64,000 nt of DNA from contig NZ_JSXC01000035.1 of the NCBI RefSeq assembly GCF_000803215.1, forward strand, positions 62,001-126,000, read 5' to 3'. The DNA comes from Pectobacterium fontis (GTDB lineage: Bacteria; Pseudomonadota; Gammaproteobacteria; Enterobacterales; Enterobacteriaceae). Below are positions 26,930 through 34,283 of this stretch, piece by piece (the stretch's first letter is position 1; each line of letters begins with the position of its first letter). Position numbers and translations under genes: made by a program. The notes under the pieces were generated by a model that was not told where the DNA came from, did not search any database, and worked only from the letters and a program-made list of their open reading frames with translations.

Positions 26930-28356
26930 CAGTTAGTGCCCTCCAGCGTTACCAGGTATTCCGAGGTGATCTCCGTCTCAAAAGTCAGACGCTCAAGCGG
27001 AGGCGGCGGCGTGAATTTGTAATTAAGCAACAGATGCCCCGCCGCCAGCTCGGTTTGCCCGTTACGTGCAGCGTCGAACCAGCATTTAAAGCCCAGCAGT
27101 GCGCCGTCACCGATCAACTTGCGACCATAGGCGTTAACCGATTCCACCAGCGCGTCAATCAGTGCCTGATTGATCGGCATGTCGATGTACTGCTGGCTGA
27201 AATAACGAATGGATTCGTTAATCACATCGCCAGTACGACGCACGTTTTCGAAGTTCTTCATGTGCGTCACAGTCGGCCAGGCAGCGGTGCGATTGCCCCA
27301 CAGGCGCAGGCCAGAACCGTAGCTGTTGAAGATAGTGCTGATGCCCTGCTCGTTCAGCAGGTTCACTTCACTCTGCGGATCGTCAATCATTGCAGACAAC
27401 TGACGCTCTACGCCGGTGATCCCTTTGATTTCCTGATTGGATGACGACCACCAGAAACCTTTCTCCAGATCGACTTTGGCACGCAGACCCGCGGCACGCG
27501 CCGATAGCGGCTCCAGACGTTCACGGTTGGTTTCCGCGTCGTACACTTTTACGTGCGGATAACACAGTCGGACACGTTCAGAGCTAGTGTTGAAATTAAT
27601 CGTCCCTTCCGGGCCACGACCGCTCAGCGCCTGAGCAAAAGTCGTGCCGATTGGCGCATCGACATAGGCAATCGCCCCCAGTTTATCCGCCATTGAGATA
27701 AGCTCGGTTGTTACGCTATTTTGCGTACAAAACACTGGAGAAATCAGAATTTTGGCAAAGAAGCCGTACAGGTTGTAGGTATCATTCAGCAGTTTCATAC
27801 CGGTGCGATTGCCCGCGGCGTTGATGCTCCCGATGATGTCGGCAGCCGTCACTTTCGTGACATCAGCAAAGTCATAAGACGCGCTGACTACGGCTGCAAC
27901 ATCGATATTTTTACCCAGATTTTTCAGGACGCCAGTTTGCACATCGAGCGTATAGTCCTGACCTTCCACAAACGGCTCGCCGCCTTCTGCGGCCGTCAAC
28001 ACCAGTTTGGCGATGACACGGTTAGCCAGTTGTGCCGTACCGGTCGCTTTGTCAAACGTGACTTTTTCTGCGCTCACAGACGATTTATGTTTCGCCGGAT
28101 CCAGCACATTGATAACCAGAACCGTACCTGCGCCATGATCGTAAATCGCATCCAGCGCCTGCGGGATGGTATAACCGCCGAACTGGCTACCAAACTGCGC
28201 CGCGTCTTTTTCGGATAGGCACAATGTGACGTCATTTACTGCACCCAGCGGTGCCGTACCAATCAGCCCGATTACCGCCGATTTGACGGTTTTTACCGGA
28301 CGCGCACCGGTTTCGACTTCAAGAGTTTCTACACCATGTAAATAATTAGCGGCCAA
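26929..28356 (-). CDS. Tail sheath protein
   Basis: A 475-residue P2 FI-type sheath: LHGVETLEVETGARPVKTVKSAVIGLIGTA at the N-terminus, the C-terminal domain with GFWWSSSNQEIKGITGVE, RLWGNRTAAWP and the closing LERLTFETEITSEYL. The sheath contracts to push the tube. Intact length is the family norm, which supports a working tailocin. It overlaps DUF2635 by 11 nt. Confidence 0.95.
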   Translation of the reverse strand: MAANYLHGVETLEVETGARPVKTVKSAVIGLIGTAPLGAVNDVTLCLSEKDAAQFGSQFGGYTIPQALDAIYDHGAGTVLVINVLDPAKHKSSVSAEKVTFDKATGTAQLANRVIAKLVLTAAEGGEPFVEGQDYTLDVQTGVLKNLGKNIDVAAVVSASYDFADVTKVTAADIIGSINAAGNRTGMKLLNDTYNLYGFFAKILISPVFCTQNSVTTELISMADKLGAIAYVDAPIGTTFAQALSGRGPEGTINFNTSSERVRLCYPHVKVYDAETNRERLEPLSARAAGLRAKVDLEKGFWWSSSNQEIKGITGVERQLSAMIDDPQSEVNLLNEQGISTIFNSYGSGLRLWGNRTAAWPTVTHMKNFENVRRTGDVINESIRYFSQQYIDMPINQALIDALVESVNAYGRKLIGDGALLGFKCWFDAARNGQTELAAGHLLLNYKFTPPPPLERLTFETEITSEYLVTLEGTN

Positions 28357-28543
28357 GGGTCACCTCCGTTGCGCTATCAGCCTGGAACTGATCGGCGACA
28401 GGCAACAAATAGCCCAACGCGATCAGCGTTTTCACATATTCATGATCTGCTGGCAGTTCAGTCACCTGAGCGGGCCAAAGCAGAATTTCCTGACCATCAG
28501 CCAGCGTGACGCCGCTGGCGGGGCCGGTATAGCGATACTTCAT
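28346..28543 (-). CDS. DUF2635 small tail protein
   Basis: A 65-residue protein: RYTGPASGVTLADGQEILLWPAQVTELPADHEYVKTLI. This DUF2635 family is regularly found just upstream of the sheath gene in Mu-like and P2-like contractile tails. Its function is not established. Overlaps both neighbours. Confidence 0.8.
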   Translation of the reverse strand: MKYRYTGPASGVTLADGQEILLWPAQVTELPADHEYVKTLIALGYLLPVADQFQADSATEVTLGR

Positions 28544-28992
28544 GCGTCTTTCTCCTCATAATTGACCGTAGTAAGCAGAGGACCATCCGTCTGCTCGCGG
28601 TCTTCGATAAAAAGGGTTTCAGTGGTGCAATCGATGGCGTAATGCCAGCGTCCTTCGGTGTAGCCAACATAGCGGTCACGTACTAATCGAATACCGCGAT
28701 GGCAATCAGGCAGTCGGTATCCTCCCAGCGCCTGACGAACGGTATCGAGCGTGGCCAGCACGCCGTCTTCGCCATCCAACGCCGACAGCAGCACGGCAAC
28801 CATCAATTGCGGGCGTTGAGTCTGTACCGGTGAATTCACGTCTTCTGGTACAGCAAATTCAGAACCGCGGTATCCCACCAGTACATCTCCTGGTGTCGTC
28901 AGAATATTTTCTGGACAAGAAACAATCCGACGAGTAGGTAAATGTTGTTGAAGGCGAGCGATCACCGCATCAATGATTGGTTTGGTATTCAT
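28540..28992 (-). CDS. Gp37/DUF1834-like tail protein
   Basis: A 150-residue protein from MNTKPIIDAVIARLQQ, similar in position and pattern (VLVGYRGSEFAVPED, RPQLMVAVLLSALDGEDGVLATLDTVRQAL) to the Mu gp37-type protein that precedes the sheath and is thought to complete the tail end. The start at 28992 has GGGA upstream; 10 more codons in frame are not needed. First gene of the structural block. Confidence 0.75.
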   Translation of the reverse strand: MNTKPIIDAVIARLQQHLPTRRIVSCPENILTTPGDVLVGYRGSEFAVPEDVNSPVQTQRPQLMVAVLLSALDGEDGVLATLDTVRQALGGYRLPDCHRGIRLVRDRYVGYTEGRWHYAIDCTTETLFIEDREQTDGPLLTTVNYEEKDA

Positions 28993-29022
28993 TCGTTCAT
29001 CCCGTTGTATCGATGACATCAT

Positions 29023-29160
29023 GGTGTTGATGGCATCTCGTTTTGATGGCGCTAGTATCCGGGGAATGGCTGGCTACGGCTTTTAATCTGTTTTAGAAAA
29101 AATGATGAGAAGAGTGCGTTGAAAAAATTGCCCTAATACGCTGAAAAAAAAATAAAAAAA
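29023..29160 (-). promoter_or_regulatory. Presumed promoter region of the structural block
   Basis: About 140 bp between the internal terminator and the first structural gene, very AT-rich near the terminator. A second promoter is expected here because of the terminator, but no clear -35/-10 pair could be picked; Mu-like late promoters often need an activator. Confidence 0.35.
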
Positions 29161-29190
29161 TGCCAACACAATCGTGCTGGCAAAAAATAG
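29161..29190 (-). terminator. Internal terminator between lysis and structural blocks
   Basis: On the minus strand TGCCAGCA and TGTTGGCA form a stem with one mismatch and short loop, followed by a run of seven T. The plus-strand side also carries six A/T, so it may work in both directions. Confidence 0.75.
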
Positions 29191-29239
29191 GGTGGTAGAG
29201 ATTACGGGCAAATACAGAAGAGAAATGAATGCAATAGGT

Positions 29240-29551
29240 TTACCGATCCCAGTATTTTTCGGGTCGGGCGATGCCAACCATGCTGTCCACAGCGTACTCC
29301 ACGACATCGACACCGAAGCGAGTGAGATTGGCCAGCCAAACACCACCGACCTCTTTGCTCACCACCGCCATCTGGCAATCAGCCAGATAATCCAGCGCCT
29401 GACGCAATTCTGGTTCTGAAGTATCGGCATGTAGCCGCCGCATCACCGCTAACAGAAACCGTTCATTCGCGGTATACGGACGCGTTTTATTTAATGTGCT
29501 AAGCAAATGCCACCGCATCGATTCTTGTCGGATACGCTGTATGTCAGCCAT
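29240..29551 (-). CDS. VpaChn25_0724-type phage protein (Mu gp26-like)
   Basis: A 103-residue protein from MADIQRIRQESMRWHLLSTLN, with DYLADCQMAVVSKEVGGVW in a winged-helix-like pattern. Such proteins follow DUF2730 in Mu-like phages and have no assigned function. The start overlaps the DUF2730 end by 8 nt. It is the last gene before the internal terminator. Confidence 0.7.
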   Translation of the reverse strand: MADIQRIRQESMRWHLLSTLNKTRPYTANERFLLAVMRRLHADTSEPELRQALDYLADCQMAVVSKEVGGVWLANLTRFGVDVVEYAVDSMVGIARPEKYWDR

Positions 29552-29873
29552 GAATACCTCCGACATTTCGCTGCTGCACTAACTCCAGCTTGTTATAGAG
29601 TGCATCTAGCTTAGCCTCAATGACTGTCTGACCACGGATGTAATCCTCACGCCGCACGTAAGTCAGCGGTAAATCAGCACGAAATTCCAGAAATTCTCGC
29701 TCCAGTCGCGTCCATCCTTGCTCGCTCTTTTGGCGAGCATTTTCCAGCGCAGCAAAACGCTCGTTCAGCCGCTTTTCAATCTGGGTAAGCAGAATCCGTC
29801 CGGCGGCAAACAGGAAGCTCATAAATGACAATAGCAGGCCGACTAGCGACCAAAACTCCACTTCAATCTTCAC
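29544..29873 (-). CDS. DUF2730-type phage protein (Mu gp25-like)
   Basis: A 109-residue protein with one N-terminal membrane helix (FWSLVGLLLSFMSFLFAAGRI) and a long coiled coil (about 30-100). It starts at a GTG with GGGAGG seven bases upstream, inside the 3' end of the spanin gene. Homologues in Mu-like phages follow the lysis genes; function unknown. Confidence 0.72.
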   Translation of the reverse strand: MKIEVEFWSLVGLLLSFMSFLFAAGRILLTQIEKRLNERFAALENARQKSEQGWTRLEREFLEFRADLPLTYVRREDYIRGQTVIEAKLDALYNKLELVQQRNVGGIHG

Positions 29874-30537
29874 GAGTGACCTCCCCTGCCTGTTGTAACG
29901 CGTCGATATAATCCAGCAGCGCGTTAACCTGCGCACTTAGCGCCTGGTAGCGTTCTCCGTTGGCGCTGATGTTGGCGAGGATATCGCGCTGGGAGACGCC
30001 TGAAGGCTGTAATTCGGTGTCAGCGGCTCTGCCGGAATTGGTCGTTGCGCCAGTACGGCGGGCAGCGGCGGTAGCGTCTGGGACGCTATCGGTGGGCAGA
30101 CCGAAAGCGGCGTTGTAGTACTGCACGAAGCCACGAGTAAACACGCACTGCACAGGCTGAATTTTGCCTTTTTCGTCAATGTATTGCTGAGTAACATGGT
30201 CGATTTTCCGTTGCAGGGCCGCATTATCTGCCGCCAGTTTTTGACGCGCCGCCACATAGCGCTGTTCGAGTTGATTTCCACGCTCCACCTGTTGCTGGTA
30301 TTGCTGCGCTGCCGCACGCAATTGCTGGTTCTGGGTTTCCACCTGCTGCTGCTGTAGCAACGTAAATGCCGCTTGCTGTTTTGCCAACGCGGTATCTCCC
30401 AAAGTTTGCGCCAGTTGATAACCTTGATGACGACCAGTCAGATAGATCGCGAGTAATAACACCGCAGCAAGTAAAGCGATAACCACCCGTGGTGAAAGGA
30501 GAGATTTCAGGCTATTGATAAACAGACTATTCCACAC
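29863..30537 (-). CDS. i-spanin (Rz-like)
   Basis: A 224-residue protein with a single N-terminal membrane anchor (SPRVVIALLAAVLLLAIYLTG, about 13-33) and a Gln/Ala-rich coiled coil (about 40-130), the layout of inner-membrane spanins. The GTG at 30537 has GGGAGGG upstream and overlaps the transglycosylase by 11 nt; the frame upstream to 30723 is inside that gene and is not used. Together with the nested Rz1 it would fuse inner and outer membranes at the end of lysis. Confidence 0.8.
   Translation of the reverse strand: MWNSLFINSLKSLLSPRVVIALLAAVLLLAIYLTGRHQGYQLAQTLGDTALAKQQAAFTLLQQQQVETQNQQLRAAAQQYQQQVERGNQLEQRYVAARQKLAADNAALQRKIDHVTQQYIDEKGKIQPVQCVFTRGFVQYYNAAFGLPTDSVPDATAAARRTGATTNSGRAADTELQPSGVSQRDILANISANGERYQALSAQVNALLDYIDALQQAGEVTRED
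29937..30197 (-). CDS. o-spanin lipoprotein (Rz1-like), nested in the i-spanin gene
   Basis: Within the i-spanin gene, in another frame, an 86-residue protein starts MLLSNTLTKKAKFSLCSACL and carries a lipobox LVASC, so the mature form begins with a lipidated Cys. The rest is short and Pro-rich (TLPPLPAVLAQRPIPAEPL), as in Rz1. The frame extends further upstream without similarity. The nested Rz/Rz1 arrangement is known from lambda and supports both calls. Confidence 0.82.
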   Translation of the reverse strand: MLLSNTLTKKAKFSLCSACLLVASCSTTTPLSVCPPIASQTLPPLPAVLAQRPIPAEPLTPNYSLQASPSAISSPTSAPTENATRR

Positions 30538-31138
30538 AGCTCGCCCTCCCCCAGCCCAAATAACGCGGTGCCAGTTGGTGCAAAATGCGTTCGGGGTAAT
30601 GACGGTTTTCACGCCAGTTAGCGGCGCTACGCCCGGCATTAACGGTTGCCACATGATCAAACCAGCGGAGTACATCTTTCTCGGCAATCTTCGCGCGCTG
30701 TTTATCACGCTGTAACCAGCCAAGCCCGCCGTTGTAGGACGACAGGGTCATCGCCATACGTTCACAATCATTACTGGCGCGGATTCGTTCCCACAGCCAG
30801 CGATCGTAGCCCGTCAGCGCGCGGATAGACCACGCTGGATTAAACGGCTGGTTCGCACGAAGCTCAGGCACTATACCGCTAAACCAGTCGGCGGTTGCTG
30901 GCATAAACTGCGCCAGCCCCTGTGCGCCAACGGGTGAAACGGCCCGAGGATTCCAGCCGCTTTCCTGATGCAACTGAGCCGCAAAGTCTGCGATTGGGGC
31001 ATTCATGCCCCAATCCAGCCGTGCGCTGCGAATCACATCACTGCGGTATGCCTGTGCGGCACGAGGAATCGTCTCCGCGCAGACGAGTGTTTTAAAAAAC
31101 AGTGTGTTGAAAAATAGAAGAACGAGAAGATATCGCAT
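30527..31138 (-). CDS. Lytic transglycosylase (SLT domain)
   Basis: A 203-residue protein with a signal peptide (LLVLLFFNTLFFKTLVCA) and an SLT goose-lysozyme-like domain: AAQLHQESGWNPRAVSPVGAQGLAQFMPATA with the catalytic Glu in QES, and TLSSYNGGLGW. The presence of a signal peptide means it can reach the periplasm by Sec, as in Mu-like phages. It cuts peptidoglycan to release tailocin particles. Confidence 0.9.
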   Translation of the reverse strand: MRYLLVLLFFNTLFFKTLVCAETIPRAAQAYRSDVIRSARLDWGMNAPIADFAAQLHQESGWNPRAVSPVGAQGLAQFMPATADWFSGIVPELRANQPFNPAWSIRALTGYDRWLWERIRASNDCERMAMTLSSYNGGLGWLQRDKQRAKIAEKDVLRWFDHVATVNAGRSAANWRENRHYPERILHQLAPRYLGWGRASCVE

Positions 31139-31139
31139 A

Positions 31140-31469
31140 TCACAGCCCCATCGCTACGCCGATGCAAACGGCTGACACGATCAGCGCTCGCCGTAACATC
31201 GCGGCGGCAAACACGGTGTGATGACCGTCCCGAACCGGGAAACGTCCACGCGGCATAGGCTCATCCCCCTGTTCGAGGAACAAACCGGGACGCGCTTTAG
31301 GAAACAGCGAGCGATCCAGCCAGTAGCCGAGTACGGCGGCAAGTGAGATAAGAGAGAGTTTATAGACGGTAACGGGAAGCTGCTGCGGGGAAATCAGCCC
31401 GATAACAGCAAAGAGACAAGCGGATGTCACAATCCAGCCAGTAAGACGCGGTTTTTTGATTTTTTTCAC
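31140..31469 (-). CDS. Putative holin
   Basis: A 109-residue protein with three hydrophobic segments (about 10-28, 35-50 and 88-108) and a basic N-terminus (MKKIKKPRLTGW, GTG start). Size, topology and position before the transglycosylase fit the Mu-type putative holin. The AGGAGG ribosome site is inside a short hairpin. First gene of the lysis block. Confidence 0.75.
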   Translation of the reverse strand: MKKIKKPRLTGWIVTSACLFAVIGLISPQQLPVTVYKLSLISLAAVLGYWLDRSLFPKARPGLFLEQGDEPMPRGRFPVRDGHHTVFAAAMLRRALIVSAVCIGVAMGL

Positions 31470-31475
31470 GATAAA

Positions 31476-31497
31476 GCCTCCTGATAAGAATGGAGGC
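31476..31497 (-). promoter_or_regulatory. Hairpin enclosing the holin ribosome-binding site
   Basis: GCCTCC (31476-31481 on the plus strand) pairs perfectly with GGAGGC (31492-31497) across a 10-nt loop. On the mRNA the 3' arm is the AGGAGG Shine-Dalgarno sequence of the holin, seven bases before its GTG. Confidence 0.55.
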
Positions 31498-31578
31498 CAT
31501 TATGCAAAATGAGGAGAATTGATGATTTTAAAGGAGTTTAAGTATCGCTACGGCGCGATATCCATAGGATTTAATCAG

Positions 31579-32925
31579 TTAAAATGATGGTTTACCAACG
31601 GGCTGAAACCAGGCCGCCAGTTGCAAAATATCTTTCTCGTTCAGCGTACCTGCGGTATAGCGCAGCAATAACCATGCCTGAAGCCAACTGTATTTCGCTT
31701 CCGCCAGCTCGCGACGAGCGTCATACCAATCCTGCTCAGCCAGCAAAATATCCAGATTAATACGTTCACCACCCGCGACACTCAAGCGCGTGGCGTTAAC
31801 CGCTTCTTGCGCCGACGAAGCCGTCATTTGCCAGGCTTTAATTTTCGCCGTTCCGTTATGGTACAGGTTGTAGTACTTTTTTAATTCCGCCAGCGTTTGT
31901 TTGGTCTGATCGTCCAGCTCAGCCTGACTCTGCTGATATTCTGCTGCGGCTTGCCGCATGGATGCCGAGACGGAACCACCGGAATAAAGCGGGACATTCA
32001 GTTGCAACCCCACACTCTGCGTGTCGTATTTCTGGTTATAGTTGTATTCACTTTCCGAACGGCTATTGCGCGATGACGCCACCAGCGACAACGTGGGTAA
32101 ATGTCCGGCGCGGCTGCGCTCGATTTCATAACGGCTAACGGCCAACCCCTCGCGTTGCGTCGCCAGTTTAGCATTGTGCTGCACGGCCAGATCGCGCCAC
32201 TGCGCCAGCGTCTGCTTGCCTGCGTCCTCAGACGGCAGTTGAGTCAGCGTCAGAGGATGCAGCGCCGCGATATCCAGCGCCGTGCCCGTCATATTCTCCA
32301 GATCGGTCATCGCCGCATCCAGATTGTCCTGCTGCTCAATGCGCTGCGCGTCAATCAGTGTAAAACGCGCTTCAGTTTCCCGCACATCGGTTAGCGTGCC
32401 TTCACCGGCCTGCAAGAGACGCTTATTCAACGCCAGTTGTTCCCGATAAGCTCGCTGCTGGGCTTCCAGCAATTGCAATTTTTCCTGCGCCAGCAGCGCA
32501 CTGCTCCAGGCTTGATATAACCGTACCATCAGATTCTGACTGCGGTCACGAAAGCGCTGGTCAGCCATCAACGTACGGGCAACGCCCTGTTGATAACGCG
32601 CCCAGGCCGCGTAGTCGAGGAGCGGTTGGCGTAGTGATAGCGTTGACGTATAGCTGTTGTAGTCACGCTTTAGCGTGCTATCGCTGAGACTATCTGTTTG
32701 GGTGACGGTAGAGTGGCTACGATTAGCGTTGTAGCCATATTGAAGATTCGGCAGCAGACTGGCACGCCCGATCGTCTCCTCTTCCTGACCCGCGGCGTGC
32801 TCAAACCCCGCCGCGCGAAACTGAGCGTCATTACGCAGCGCCAATTCCCAGGCATCCAGCAACCCTAATGCGTTGGCGCCCGAAGACAGCAGGCCAAGCA
32901 GTATGATTATCGCGATCCTTTGCAT
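31579..32925 (-). CDS. prtF: Type I secretion outer-membrane protein PrtF (TolC family)
   Basis: A 448-residue protein with a signal peptide ending SGANA and two long helical OEP repeats: ALRNDAQFRAAGFEHAAGQE in the first, LQAGEGTLTDVRETEARFTL between, and VAGGERINLDILLAEQDWYD in the second. It forms the outer-membrane channel of the metalloprotease exporter. Last gene of prtW-inh-prtDEF, 2 bp after prtE. The tailocin starts 110 bp downstream with no strong terminator between. Confidence 0.93.
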   Translation of the reverse strand: MQRIAIIILLGLLSSGANALGLLDAWELALRNDAQFRAAGFEHAAGQEEETIGRASLLPNLQYGYNANRSHSTVTQTDSLSDSTLKRDYNSYTSTLSLRQPLLDYAAWARYQQGVARTLMADQRFRDRSQNLMVRLYQAWSSALLAQEKLQLLEAQQRAYREQLALNKRLLQAGEGTLTDVRETEARFTLIDAQRIEQQDNLDAAMTDLENMTGTALDIAALHPLTLTQLPSEDAGKQTLAQWRDLAVQHNAKLATQREGLAVSRYEIERSRAGHLPTLSLVASSRNSRSESEYNYNQKYDTQSVGLQLNVPLYSGGSVSASMRQAAAEYQQSQAELDDQTKQTLAELKKYYNLYHNGTAKIKAWQMTASSAQEAVNATRLSVAGGERINLDILLAEQDWYDARRELAEAKYSWLQAWLLLRYTAGTLNEKDILQLAAWFQPVGKPSF

Positions 32926-32927
32926 GA

Positions 32928-34277
32928 TTACTCTTCCGTTAAAGCCAGATGCAGGCGATCCAGTAAAGGTTTAAAGAGATAATTAACGAACGAGCGCTCC
33001 CCGGTGCGAACAAACCCTTGTACTGGCATACCGGGTTTGACTTCCAGCCCTTCCAGCGCACGTTTCCCTGCGTCATCCACCACCACACGCAGGCTGTAAT
33101 AAGGCGAACCGTCGCGCTCATCCAGCAGGCGGTCGGCGGAAAGCAGCTCGACCGTTCCCGCCACACGCGGCGTCGTGCTTTGGTTAAACGCGACGAACTG
33201 AAGCTCCACGGGTAGCCCCGGCCAAACTTTATCTACCAACTCAACGGGAAGACGCGCATCCACCAATAGCGGCTGATCGTCCGGCACGATCTCCAGCAGC
33301 GTCTGCCCCGGCGCAATCACACCGCCTTCTGTAAACACTTTCAACCCGACTACCGTCCCAGAAACGGGCGCACGTATTTGGATATTCGCCAGATTGAAAT
33401 CCGCTTTTTCCTTCTTGCTGCCCACATCGCTCAGCAACGCCTGCACTTCGGCCAGTTCGCTGTTGACTTCTTTGTCGTATTCTTGCTGACGCTGGGCGAT
33501 CAGTAGCCTGTGTTGCTCAATATCACGACGGGTACGATTCATATCTCCCGCCAGTTGTGCGATATCGCCATTCAACTGTGCCAGCAGGCGTTCGTTCTCC
33601 AGCATTTTGTTGCGCGGGACATAGTTTTCCGCCGCCAGCGAACGTAGTCCTTGCAGTTGTTGCTCCAGCGTCTCACGCTGTTTCTGCTTACTGGACATCA
33701 CCTGACGCTGGGCGCTGAGTGACGCCTCCATGCCCGCAATGCTGGAACGCATACCTTCCGCTTCAAGCCTGAACGACTGCTGACGGCTGCGCAGTAAGTC
33801 GCGCTGCAATGCAGCAATCACGCTCATTTCCGGCCTTTCCGCTATCGGTTGCAAACGGGGCGTCATCACCATGTCGCTCAGGCGCTGCTGCTCGGCAAGC
33901 AGCCGACCTTCCTTCGCGACCAACTGTAAATACTGACCATCCAGCCCTTCACTCGCCGAACGCGCATCCACCTCATTCAGCGTGAATAAAATTTGTCCCG
34001 CCTCGACTCTGTCACCGTCTTTCACCTGGATTTTATCGACAATGCCGCCCTGATTGTGCTGCACAACCTTGCGGTTACCAGAGATGACGACGCTACCATT
34101 TACCATCACGCCCTTATCCAGCGGCGCAAACAGCGCCCACAGGAGAAAGCCGCCGAACCCGGCAAGCACCAGCAACCATCCCTGCCGCACAGCGCGTTGT
34201 TCATCGCGCCGCGCCGTCTGATTCATACTCTCTTCGCTTATTTCTGATGCGAACATGTCTTTCCCTGTTTTCGTCAT
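32928..34277 (-). CDS. prtE: Type I secretion membrane-fusion protein PrtE (HlyD family)
   Basis: A 449-residue HlyD-family protein with one N-terminal membrane helix (GWLLVLAGFGGFLLWALFA, about 33-51), a long coiled coil (about 120-290), biotinyl-lipoyl halves before and after, and the family end with VKPGMPVQGFVRTGERSFVNYLFKPL. It bridges PrtD and PrtF. A second ATG seven codons in also has a fair ribosome site, so the exact start is open. Confidence 0.94.
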   Translation of the reverse strand: MTKTGKDMFASEISEESMNQTARRDEQRAVRQGWLLVLAGFGGFLLWALFAPLDKGVMVNGSVVISGNRKVVQHNQGGIVDKIQVKDGDRVEAGQILFTLNEVDARSASEGLDGQYLQLVAKEGRLLAEQQRLSDMVMTPRLQPIAERPEMSVIAALQRDLLRSRQQSFRLEAEGMRSSIAGMEASLSAQRQVMSSKQKQRETLEQQLQGLRSLAAENYVPRNKMLENERLLAQLNGDIAQLAGDMNRTRRDIEQHRLLIAQRQQEYDKEVNSELAEVQALLSDVGSKKEKADFNLANIQIRAPVSGTVVGLKVFTEGGVIAPGQTLLEIVPDDQPLLVDARLPVELVDKVWPGLPVELQFVAFNQSTTPRVAGTVELLSADRLLDERDGSPYYSLRVVVDDAGKRALEGLEVKPGMPVQGFVRTGERSFVNYLFKPLLDRLHLALTEE

Positions 34278-34283
34278 TCCATG

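Larger units (their letters stand above)
15948..31469 (-). other. Headless contractile-tail particle cluster (carotovoricin-type R tailocin)
   Basis: All genes are on the minus strand in the order holin, lytic transglycosylase, i-spanin/o-spanin, DUF2730, VpaChn25-type protein, terminator, Gp37-like, DUF2635, sheath, tube, chaperone pair, tape measure, U-like, X, D, V, W, J, I, fibre, fibre assembly. This is a complete contractile tail plus a lysis system. Capsid, portal, terminase, replication, integrase and repressor genes are absent, which separates it from a prophage. Frames are intact and mostly overlapping, so it is under selection. The arrangement and host group agree with carotovoricin of Pectobacterium, a bactericidal tail released by lysis after DNA damage. 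The identity rests on gene content, not on a sequence search. Confidence 0.88.

Noticed and set aside
26393..27022. 209-codon plus-strand frame opposite tube and sheath genes
   Set aside because: Antisense shadow of two strongly recognised tail genes; His/Gln-rich shadow composition and no ribosome site.
29083..29346. 87-codon minus-strand frame between lysis and structural blocks
   Set aside because: It spans the internal terminator and the 3' part of the gp26-like gene; composition is that of AT-rich spacer.
15948..31469. Active P2- or Mu-like prophage
   Set aside because: No head, packaging, replication, integrase or repressor genes, and no attachment repeats.
31470..31600. LexA box upstream of the tailocin lysis genes
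   Set aside because: No CTGT-N8-ACAG-like palindrome could be found; any SOS control must act elsewhere or indirectly.
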